A DNA stretch of 64,000 nt from Ottelia alismoides (taxonomy: Eukaryota > Streptophyta > Magnoliopsida > Alismatales > Hydrocharitaceae), in contig JAZKJV010000602.1 in assembly GCA_037367405.1 (NCBI GenBank), positions 1 to 64,000 of the forward strand, in the 5' to 3' direction. Numbering within the stretch: position 1 is the first letter of the stretch; each line of letters starts with the position of its first letter. This document shows positions 55,801 through 64,000 of this stretch, one piece after another. Both the position numbers and the translations under genes were made by a program. The notes below the pieces were generated by a model. The model was given only the letters and a program-made list of their open reading frames with translations. It ran no database searches and had not been told where the DNA came from.

Positions 55801-58800
55801 CGCATGGATGTGCGGATACGTGTGGGAGGGCCAGAGATGGCCTGGGGGGTGGGGGAGGGCCCAGGCGACCTAGGGGTAGTCTGATCGGCACCCGGAGGGG
55901 CCAGGCTATGTCCTGGATGGCGACTGGAAGGGTCGGGCAGTGAACAGGATGTCCACGCAACGACCGGTGGTGCCGGGCTGTGCCCCGGGTGGTGGCCGAG
56001 GGGTTGGGCGGCAGGTTGGAAGGCCGAGGCGGTTTGGGCAGCGGCTTGGGGTCGGGAAGCGGTGGAGGATTGGAGGGGGGCGACTGCTAGGATTTGGTGG
56101 GATAAGGGAACTCCAGTCTAAGACCGTCACTCCGATACCATGTAGAAAAAAATGAATTGATTGCATTAATAAAATGCTATTGGGTTCTCTTTTACTCTAT
56201 TCGACAAATCACATGAAGAAGACAAAATAAATAGATAATAAGGAAATAATAAGAAAGATAGGAAATATCTCAACATTATCTAAGTATGACAATCGTTGAA
56301 ATGTGTTGGACATGCGAGCCCACGACGAGCCATTATGCAATAAATGTTATTGCAAATTTCATTCCTTGATCTGAAATGAAGAATAATTAATTTGCATAAT
56401 AGGTCCCTTAATACAATTAGGGTTATGTACCATGGCTATCTTAATGATCATACAACTGTTGATTCAATTATTGAATCATAGAGGCTGGTGCTTGGATGGA
56501 TATCTAAAGAGTTAGATTGAGGACTCATCAAGCACCGTCGAATGATTGTTAAGATGTGATCTCCGGCCTGAGTAGGAGATGGCAATCCTTTCTTACATAG
56601 GTTGATATCTGACCGACCTCTTGATGCAGGTCCTCTGCATAGGAATAGAGATTCGGAGGTGTCAGATTAGTTATGTTAAAGAGTTGACTTAACGAGATCG
56701 AGATAACCAAAGTCTTATGTCGTATGCTGTCACGATATAGGCACGCATCCTTTGATTGGAGACAGTATATGTCTGAGTATGTACATTTGGTAGACCAATA
56801 GGTTGATGACCTAACCAAGGTCTATACACCGGCGCGCTGGTGTGCATGTAAGGGCATATGAGTAATACGATCTCTCAAAGGGATCATACAAGTCCACTGC
56901 TGAACCGGAAGACATGAGCTCACTCATGAGATATTGGGAAGAATCAAATTCCGTGCACGGTCGTCTCGTTTTGGGAGCTTGACTGAATTTGTAGGTTTGA
57001 TATATACTTTTGGAAAGTATATGATCAAGACTTAGGTATGATATATGCTTTTGTAAAGTATATGATCGATACCAACTCCCAATGATCAAATGAGAAACTT
57101 ACTGATAAAACCTTGAAGTAGATTGTATAAAGTTGATCTAATACTTCGGGTTTATTCTGGGTCTTCCAGTATGCAGGATGTACAGGTATTGGGAATACCT
57201 GAGGGTGATGTGATCATAAACGATTGTATAACCATGACGCTTCGAATCCTAGGGAGTGATGAAATGGGTCTGGATTTTAGTGACTCCTCTCAGTAGAGAA
57301 GTAATCTGATCTTGGTCCAAATGTTGGACATTGATCTGAATGTGATTCAGATGCAATGAGAAGATTAGATTTGCGGTCTTGATTTAATCAAGCATCTATG
57401 GGAGGTCCGAGATCTGGATTTGAGATGTGATCTCAATATCCAAGTCACTATACGTGGAACAATACAATCGCTCTGTCCTTATCTCCAAGTATCCGCGGAG
57501 AAAGCGCATTATCCTTGAAAGAGTTCATGGATAATTTCATTGTTGATATACAGTGTTGTAAAAGTCGCCCGACTGACCCGACTAGTAGGTCCGACTAGTC
57601 TAGTCAGTGGGGTGGCCGTCCGAGTACCGACTAATTCCGACTAGGTAAACTAATCGATTAATTTTTGCTTCGAGATACCATATTTTTTTAATGTTTTGTT
57701 TTTTTAAGCAAACTTATTATAATATGTTTAATGTTTTATTTAAATTCAATTACTTCTTTTATTTTATTATGGTAGTATAAAAATGTACAAAATCTATGTA
57801 AATATTTGTATAAAAATGAGTTATATATTTAAAATAATGATAAAATTCAAAGCCGATTAAAGTTCGAATAAATCCGATTAGTCGCCCGACTGCCGATTAA
57901 TCCTTAGTCAGTGGCCCAACCGACCGAGTACCGATTACCGACTTTTGCAACCTTGTTGATATGTGTATCCGAGCATCGAGAAAATTGATAATTAAATGTG
58001 ATTTAATTATCATGGATAATATGAATTTGATTCATATTACAAAGAGAGTTATCTCAGATAATTAAATGTGATTTAATTATCAAAGATGTGAATAATGTGA
58101 ATGTGATTCATATTATTTTGGCACATGAGAAAAGAGATCCAAGATGATTAAATATGATTTAATTATCATGGATATGAATAATGTGGATAACACTATCCAT
58201 ATTAATCATATATATTATAAATGTGATTTATAATATATAAGAGAGAGATATTTGTGATTTATATTTGTTGATTAATTATTGATGTGAATTGGATTCACAT
58301 TGGATGATTAATAAAAATATAATTTATGTTTTGTTGTGGGATGTAAATGTGATTCACATTTTTCCAATGGCATGATTGCAATATTTCACAAGATAATTAT
58401 GAATTATTTTTGTGAAATAATTTACAACAATTGTTGTAATTCCTGGAGATATCATGAGATAATGGTATCTCATGAGATAATGAGATCTCATGAGATGTTG
58501 GTAGCCATCTCCCCTTTTTAGGGGATATGGTTTATCTCCTAATTATCTCCAAGGATAATTAATTGATTTGATTTGAATTTAAATATATTGATTTATCGAT
58601 ATATATTAAATTAAATTAATTGTTGTGTTTTTACAACAATATCATAGCCATTGAAAGAAACACAAATCAATCTCAACCATTGATTGTATGTTGTCCATGG
58701 ATTGGGATCCATGGACTCCCAAAATCCTATATAAGAAGAGGCATCCATTGCTCTTCATATGATATAATGAATGAACTCTCTCTCTCTCTCTTCTCTACAC

Positions 58801-61565
58801 GCCAAGTCTCTCTCTCTCTCTTATAATGGCCGTCCACCATGGAGCCATTGTGAGAGTCGTCATTGACGCAGCATCGTCGTTATGCTGCCGGATCATCTAT
58901 TCGTGGATCTTCATCTCCTTCGGTGCGTCTCGCTCGTGAAGAAGATTTTGGATCTCGTGTGATGAGATCAGGAGATCCGCCTCTTGGATCATCAACATGG
59001 ATTGCAAGGAGCACGCGATTCATCCCCGCGCTCGCAAGCGTCTCCTCCGTCGGATCGGACTTGAGGCAGGAGGTCTCTTGGTTTAGAGACTTGATCGCAA
59101 CCACGCTTCAAGAGGTAATCCTATTACTTGTTTGTGGTTTAGACGAAACGATCCGAGAAGTGTTCTTGGATCATGTGGTTTCGTCACATAGAAAATTTTA
59201 ATTTCCGCTGCCCGGAGCGACTAGTGTGACTAGTCGCTCCCGATCGCATTCGATGCGATCATCACGCTTCCGTGATGCGCTTGAGGATTTTTCCTGTATC
59301 CTTCAAAATGTCTTTGGAATAAGAAAATGTACAAAGCATACAGAAAGAACATTTGGCTCATTGAAAGAAAAAATGGCATTAATCAGATACGTTCTTTTCG
59401 ATTAAGGATTGTTTGCTTCAGATTTCTTCTTAGAAGTCTTCTTCTGAAGATCATCATCTCATCCTTTGTTAACTTCAATCCCCCATTACACTTCTTCCCC
59501 GATAATGTAGCGAACTTCATTTCTCCTCTTAAAGCATGAACAACGTACTCCACCGTCACAAATAAAGGATCGACCGCTATGACGAAAAGAAACGGAACAA
59601 GGGGACAATCATGTCCTGCTTTGCTCTGCGGCTGGAAGAACCCCCTCCTAATGATCGTTCACCAAGACCAAATAAGATGTTAGTGATTATACATCTCTTT
59701 ATCCACACAATCCATATATTCGAAAGACCACGATGATGGAATGCCTACTTATTACTAGATATAATCTAAGGTTTCGATAAGTAGTCTAAGATTTTGATAA
59801 CTAACCTGACAAATGTAATCTACGTGCCTTATTCCAGCTGTTGGTTGTCGTGGTTGTTATAACATATATCACATAATTACAAGGTTTTGACGACAATAAC
59901 AGCTACAATGAAGACAGATGCGAATAGATCACTACTCGTCAAAACTTCTCTTCTCATTTTTTAAAGAAAATTAAATGTCATTAACAGAGTTATAATATTG
60001 AAATGCAGGGTCCACAATTTCTATTTTTTTATGAGGATCTTCTTGACATGTATTTCAAATATTGGATCCTTTTCCATTTTCAATTATATTATTCTGTCAG
60101 CACTTTTTGCCGACTTTTGGATACTGCTTTTCAAAATTTTTTTATTGTTTTTGAAAAAGGACAATCTATTGGCATCCCTTATTATGTAGTATCTAAAAAT
60201 AATTAATTTTGTCTTTTGGGTGTGCAGGTGGTCTGAATCATTTTGAAATGAAGAGGTCGGTTTTTTTTTGAGTTGTTGGAGTCACTTTTTGGTGATTCTG
60301 TTGCAATAGATCAGCTGTTGGTGTTGCTGACAAAGATTCCACAATTGATATTATTTTCAGGGAACGTGCTGACTTTATCAAAATTGGTCATCAAAAAGGA
60401 TGGAGTCAGTCATTTTCTTCTGAAGACGGTATCTAAACGACTGCGGATTTCTATGTTTAGCTTTCTTTCAAGTATATGGGTTGCCATGCTTAAATCGTGC
60501 GCCTTATGATCTAGGCGACCTGGTTGATGCCGTTGTCCCACATATGGGTGAATCAATCACAGACGGTATTCTGGCTGCTTTTTTGAAAAGTATGTCTAAC
60601 TTAATTGGTTTTCTTTTGACTGCTTATTTATGTGCGTTTTATGCATACATCTTAGGTAGCACATTGTCATGCATTGTGCACTTTTCCATATGAAGCAAGC
60701 AATTTTTTTGTTTTTTTTGGCTGAAATACCACTGCTCAGGAGTCTTCAGCAAGTTTATTTTTATTTTGCTCTCAAATAAAGTTTTGCTGTCTAATTAAAT
60801 GTGAAACAGAACCTGGTGACAATGTCCGAGCTGATGAACCAATTGCCCAAGTTGAGACGGATAAGGTGTCACTATTGTTTCAAATTTAACTTTGCTTTCA
60901 GCTTCTTTAGAGAATCTATAAAGAGTAGAATGTTCATGTGATAAAATGGTGAATCTGGTTACATAGGTGACAATTGTTGTTAATTGTCCAGAAGCTGGGG
61001 TGCTCCAGAAGGTAAACCATCATTGCATATTTTTATAAGTTGTACACGACTTGTTTTCGGTCTATCCATTTCCGCAAACTTCTTAGTTATTCTAAAACTG
61101 TTATCACATGTTCTTAACAGTATGTGGCCAACGAAGGTGACACTGTCACACCAGGAACCAAGATTGCCGTGATATCAAAATCTGACGTTCCTGTAACACA
61201 TGCTACCCCATCAGAAGGAAAATCACCAGAGAAGTCTCCACTAAAATTGGAGGCGAAGCCACCAAAGCAGAAACAAGAAGCCCTAAAATCTCCTACAAAA
61301 CTCTCTACACCTGCGCCTGCAAGAGTATCAGCTTTGGAACCTCAGCTTCCCCCTAAAGAAAGAGAAAGACGAGTAAGTCTAGAATTTCTTCGTATTTCTT
61401 GAAGTGGGCTTGAAACATTATGTTTTGATTCTAAGATATATCTTTCCTTTGTTTATGTGTTATTTGACAGGTTCCAATGACCAGACTCAGGAAGCGAGTT
61501 GCTACCCGTCTGAAAGACTCTCAGAACACCTTTGCAATGCTGACAACATTCAACGAAGTTGATAT
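49846..61565 (+). CDS. 2-oxoglutarate dehydrogenase E2 (dihydrolipoamide succinyltransferase), 5' part
   Basis: The E2 core of the mitochondrial TCA-cycle 2-oxoglutarate dehydrogenase complex transfers the succinyl group from E1 via lipoyl-lysine to CoA. Coding exons read by eye: 49846-49869, 49955-50026, 50108-50165, 60228-60255, 60361-60428, 60515-60589, 60810-60865, 60967-61011, 61121-61372, 61471-61565. All have GT-AG borders and compatible phases, giving about 257 residues. Exons 1-5 form the variable targeting region, ending SFSSEDGDL. The lipoyl domain starts [15 protein letters not shown], with the lipoyl Lys in VETDKVTI, and ends in [14 protein letters not shown] Pro/Lys-rich linker follows, then the subunit start [20 protein letters not shown]. 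The HxxxDG catalytic domain lies beyond the window. Exons 3-5 are the least certain; intron 3 is about 10 kb and full of transposons. Confidence 0.9.
50166..50637 (+). other. Intron 3, left part before the copia element
   Basis: Follows the donor at 50166. The minus-strand ORF at 50377-50694 has no recognisable domain. Nothing else identified up to the target duplication TTATC (50633-50637). Confidence 0.5.
50790..55584 (-). pseudogene. Gag-pol of the copia element, broken
   Basis: Domains in order from 55584: gag ([12 protein letters not shown]), CCHC knuckle [14 protein letters not shown] (about 54820-54860), protease [10 protein letters not shown] (about 54580-54607; DSS where DSG is usual), integrase end [14 protein letters not shown] (about 53840-53881), RT start [14 protein letters not shown] (about 52169), YVNDII at about 51718 where YVDDII is expected, and RNase H (about 51113-50790). 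Frameshifts and stops separate the pieces, and the hAT insertion splits integrase from RT. Inactive. Confidence 0.9.
52877..53551. mobile_element. 675-bp hAT MITE inside the copia element
   Basis: Ends TAGGGATGTCAATGGGTC and its imperfect complement (GACCTGGATTGACATCCCTA), with a perfect 8-bp duplication CTTCTGGG at 52869-52876 and 53552-53559. Rich in repeated CGGGTACCCAT-type words at both ends. No transposase. The 8-bp duplication and TAGGG end place it with hAT. Confidence 0.92.
57551..57955. mobile_element. 405-bp hAT-like MITE
   Basis: Terminal inverted repeats CAGTGTTGTAAAAGTCG and its partner CGACTTTTGCAACCTTG. The flanking 8 bp match in 7 of 8 (TTGATATA 57543-57550, TTGATATG 57956-57963). 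The ends are rich in CGACTA/CCGATTA words. No coding capacity. Confidence 0.82.
57983..58360 (+). repeat. Run of small hairpins with TGTGATT-type centres
   Basis: Successive short inverted repeats share a TGTGATT, TTGATT or TGGATT centre with different arms, for example GATAATTAAA/TTTAATTATC (twice, with a third near variant), AATATGAA/TTCATATT, ATTATAAA/TTTATAAT, GTGAA/TTCAC and AAATGTGA/TCACATTT. They lie inside the solo LTR upstream of its TATA box. Confidence 0.7.
58728..58734 (+). promoter_or_regulatory. TATA box of the solo LTR
   Basis: TATATAA in CCTATATAAGAAGAGGC, followed about 35 bp later by a CT-rich tract. Confidence 0.5.
59306..59735 (-). pseudogene. L1 LINE reverse-transcriptase fragment
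   Basis: Read on minus: WSFEYMDCV, then WIKRC, GGFFQPQ after a frame change, and [16 protein letters not shown], matching the RT block that normally reads RQG(C/D)PLSPFLF. The frame is broken at least twice. The solo LTR inserted at its edge. Short and inactive. Confidence 0.65.
59736..60227 (+). other. Intron 3, right end
   Basis: AT-rich intron sequence ending in a T-rich tract and the acceptor TGTGCAG at 60227. ORFs here are short and unsupported. Confidence 0.6.
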
Positions 61566-61781
61566 GTAAGTTCAAACATTGAGTTTTATAGCGCACATTC
61601 CCTAGTTACAAATTAAATTCTTGGTATTACACTATCTTGGTGTAGAGACTGCATCCATCAATAAGATGTATAAGTTCAACTTTAATCAAAGGGTAATATG
61701 ATGTGAAATAATGCAACGTTTGATGGATTGATGGATATTATGTTGCATATAATTTTTTTGTTGAGATTTTCTTATAGCATT

Positions 61782-62786
61782 TGTTAGAAAATTGGAATGC
61801 GGAAGCGGAATGATAAACAAAGCATAATAATAAAGAAAGATAAATATGGACACCGAGATTTTTTACGTGGAACCCTACTCCCTAAGGAGCAGGATAAAAC
61901 CATGGGAGAACGTCTCAGAGGGTTGATAGTCTATTGCTTTTTCTCAATGGATACAGGAGGTTTGAGGTTCTTTATATAGCCTCAACGCGTTAGACAATCT
62001 CAACTCAACGCGCACAACTGTCGGTTGCTGTCGAAAACGTTGTTTCTCATGTCGTGCATATGAGGAGGGCGAACGAGTTGGAGTGTGAGTTAACTGAATC
62101 CCTTCGTCGGAGAGCATGTACTCTTTACTGCGCCTATCAGAGTCACTGCAACTGGAATGAGTCTCCACCTGGAGAAATCTGGCCTGCCATAACATGTGGA
62201 CAACTGCTCCATCTCTGAAAGGACCGAATTGAAAGGAGCCGTGGAGTGCAATCCTCGTCGGAATCCACGGTCGCTGGAGAATAGAGTCTAAAGAAGTCTC
62301 CTTGTCGGAGAAGTGGGTCTCTCTCCCTTCTGGCTTAGAGAATGATACTCTACTCTGGAGTCCCTATGATACCAAATGAAAACCCTTGTCCACATGGTAT
62401 AGGGAATGGTCCTTTACTCTAGAGTCCCTATGGCTCACATGAAAACTCTGACCGAAACAACAAGAATGATGGGGACCACGAAAAAAATGTTAAACATGTG
62501 AACATATGAAAAAACCGCATACATGTGCATGTCTGAAACTGGAGACTCAGAAACATCTGACGTCGACTATGAATATATGCTGTAGAGTCTGAATAATCTG
62601 ACTGGTCTGACGAATATGCAATATGGAGAAGACCTGTGACTCTACATATACTCACCCTTTCTCCAAGACCGGTCGAAAATTCAACATCGACCAAGCTGGG
62701 AGAAGACAATAAAACGGGTAAAACTTGAAACCAAATAAGTTGACTTCATTTTTTTCGGCTTTTCTCAATCAAAATTTTTCTCAACA
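61782..62786 (-). mobile_element. Probable 1.0-kb solo LTR
   Basis: On minus it runs from TGTTGAGAAAAA (62786) to CAATTTTCTAACA (61782), with a TATA box TATATAAA at 61971-61978. Flanking pentamers are GCATT (61777-61781) and GCTTT (62787-62791), four of five matching. It lies in the intron after E2 exon 10. No coding sequence. The class is not shown. Confidence 0.6.
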
Positions 62787-62791
62787 GCTTT

Positions 62792-63230
62792 TCTCGGCTA
62801 TTTCATCATTTTCATTTTGATACATTTTTTCGGTTATTTCATTCACTATCCTTTTCTTTTTTTTAATCATCATTTTCTTTAAACAACCCGTATCATTTTT
62901 CTTCGGCTTTTCTTCTCACTCAAATTTTTTTGAATATATTTTTTAAGCCGTTTCAACATTTTTTACGACTTTTCCTCCTCTTTTTTTTTTATTTTTTTAA
63001 ACTTACGTACGGCTTTTCTTTGCAGGCATCTTTTTCGATTTTTTCTTTTTTAACCACATGACCCAAATGGCCCATTCTTCTTTCTCATATTTTTGGTAAA
63101 AAAACCCCCTCTCTTTTTACAATGCAGTCCACTTGGGCCTTGCAATTAAAGTATATATTTTTTAATGACTCATATGGTTCCCAATCGTGGGAACCCCCAT
63201 TTGAATCGCAAACCCTTCCGATAGGTTTCT
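62792..63230. other. Pyrimidine-rich intron sequence
   Basis: Long T- and C-rich stretch with repeated CGGCTTTTCT-type words. No gene is seen. Confidence 0.4.
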
Positions 63231-63239
63231 GTGCGCTGC

Positions 63240-64000
63240 CCGCAAGGTTTAAAAAAATCGCGAGGTGGTCCGAGGTGTTTTCTCTAAAATTGAGGCGAGG
63301 CGTTCAAGGCGTAAGCCTCAATTTTTTGAAAAATAAAATAAAATTAAAGCAAAATACATTAGAAAAGTATATAATAATATTAAGTTTTGCCAGAAATACA
63401 TTCAAAAATAATTTCACACTAGTAAGAGATACAATACATAAGCGATTATTCTAAGATTCGCAACTAACGATCTTATAATAACTATTCTAAGATTCACAAC
63501 TTTATATTAATGCCAAAAATGTTGATATGCCAACTCTTTGTGACTAATGTAATGTATGTCGCAGATATTGATAAGAAAATTTTCCAAGCTATACTAGATG
63601 GACCCATATATATGGAAAGTAAGCCATGTCTCTCAATATGGTATATGCTAAAGATTTGCTGAGAAAGATGCTGACCATGGTGCCATCAGCATTCAAACTT
63701 GCAACTAATATAAAATACTTATTATATTCAAACTTAAATATGTGTGCAATAGAACTAGTATGTGCAGATGCATAAATTGAACATGATATATAAAAGATCA
63801 CAAAATTTTGTTTGTTTCAAGCTATCTCTTCTCTTTGCATGGAGCTACATATAGAAATATGCAAGGTTTAACATGGAAACAAAAACGCAAACATTAAAAA
63901 AAAACGCTTAGGGAAAAAATTGGGTCATGTGCAAAGCACATAACCAGAAAGCTAAAAAAAGCCCCATGCTCGAGGCTTACGCCTCCGCCTCGCTTCGAAC
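63240..64000. mobile_element. Possible MITE running off the window
   Basis: GAGGCGAGGCG...AAGGCGTAAGCCTC near 63287-63325 is complementary to CGAGGCTTACGCCTCCGCCTCG near 63973-63995, giving candidate inverted ends. The interior is AT-rich with a few short unsupported ORFs. The outer end is beyond 64000. Confidence 0.4.

Larger units (their letters stand above)
50638..56275 (-). mobile_element. Complete short-LTR Ty1/copia element
   Basis: A 5638-bp element in E2 intron 3, antisense to the gene. LTRs are only 145 bp (50638-50782) and 135 bp (56141-56275), flanked by TTATC at 50633-50637 and 56276-56280. Next to the 5' LTR the minus strand reads TGGTATCGGAG (plus 56130-56140), matching an initiator-tRNA-Met PBS with one change. 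A purine-rich TTGAGGGGCGG precedes the 3' LTR. A 675-bp hAT MITE lies inside. The LTRs differ by several substitutions and indels, so the insertion is not recent. Confidence 0.92.
56304..59305 (+). mobile_element. Solo LTR, 3.0 kb, in E2 intron 3
   Basis: Begins TGTTGGACATGCG and ends TGTATCCTTCA, with the duplication AAATG at 56299-56303 and 59306-59310. A TATA box (TATATAA, 58728-58734) followed by a CT microsatellite (about 58768-58822) suggests plus orientation. It carries a hAT MITE (57551-57955) and a run of small hairpins (57983-58360). No internal domain, so the superfamily is not shown; copia-like LTR is my guess. ORF 58863-59201 is inside the putative transcribed part and is not recognised. 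Confidence 0.82.

Noticed and set aside
58863..59201. 112-residue ORF with an [12 protein letters not shown] start
   Set aside because: It lies inside the solo LTR downstream of its TATA box, with no homology I recognise.
43500..59735. The two LINE fragments as halves of one split element
   Set aside because: They cover consecutive parts of RT on the same strand, but in the wrong order for a simple insertion, with the peptide cluster and E2 exons 1-3 between them.
1..64000. CRISPR arrays, operons, tRNA or rRNA genes
   Set aside because: None seen. The direct repeats present are LTRs, MITE ends or short duplications, and the tRNA-like strings are primer-binding sites.

Overview
The window is plant nuclear DNA: an intron-rich nuclear gene for a mitochondrial enzyme, small secreted-peptide genes, and plant-type transposons (Athila-like Ty3/gypsy, Ty1/copia, L1 LINE, hAT and CACTA MITEs) nested in each other. 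It is an angiosperm; I cannot name the species.

Region 1 (1-42906) is almost entirely one large Athila-like Ty3/gypsy family. Element A (+) has the last 2237 bases of its 5' LTR, a tRNA-Asp primer-binding site, a long leader, an uninterrupted 2284-residue gag-pol ORF (3520-10374) and a 3' noncoding region. It meets element B (-, 12283-25636) tail to tail. B is a broken relative whose pol carries a 3655-bp solo LTR (15751-19405, target duplication ACCTC). Next comes a plus-strand LTR fragment (25637-31527), itself split by a second solo LTR (26053-29715, target duplication GGAAC). It abuts element C (-, 31528-42906), the most decayed copy, which keeps its leader, PBS and 5' LTR and has an unidentified 1.5-kb insertion. 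The family carries unusual cis-structures: a two-type inverted repeat inside gag-pol, hairpins ending in G-runs after pol, a constant-length LTR intron candidate, and paired CACGTG boxes with fixed spacing.

Region 2 (42907-49500) holds an L1 LINE relic and a cluster of three related small secreted-peptide genes: one on minus (45642-45869), one intact on plus (47217-47462) and one plus copy broken by a 153-bp MITE (48137-48530). All three share an AAATATTTGAC promoter motif containing a W-box core. A CACTA MITE follows.

Region 3 (49500-64000) is the 5' part of the gene for the E2 subunit (dihydrolipoamide succinyltransferase) of mitochondrial 2-oxoglutarate dehydrogenase. Ten coding exons are visible; the catalytic domain lies beyond the window. 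Its third intron is about 10 kb and contains a complete short-LTR copia element with a hAT MITE inside, a 3-kb solo LTR with another hAT MITE, and an L1 fragment. The last visible intron holds a 1-kb solo LTR and the start of another repeat.
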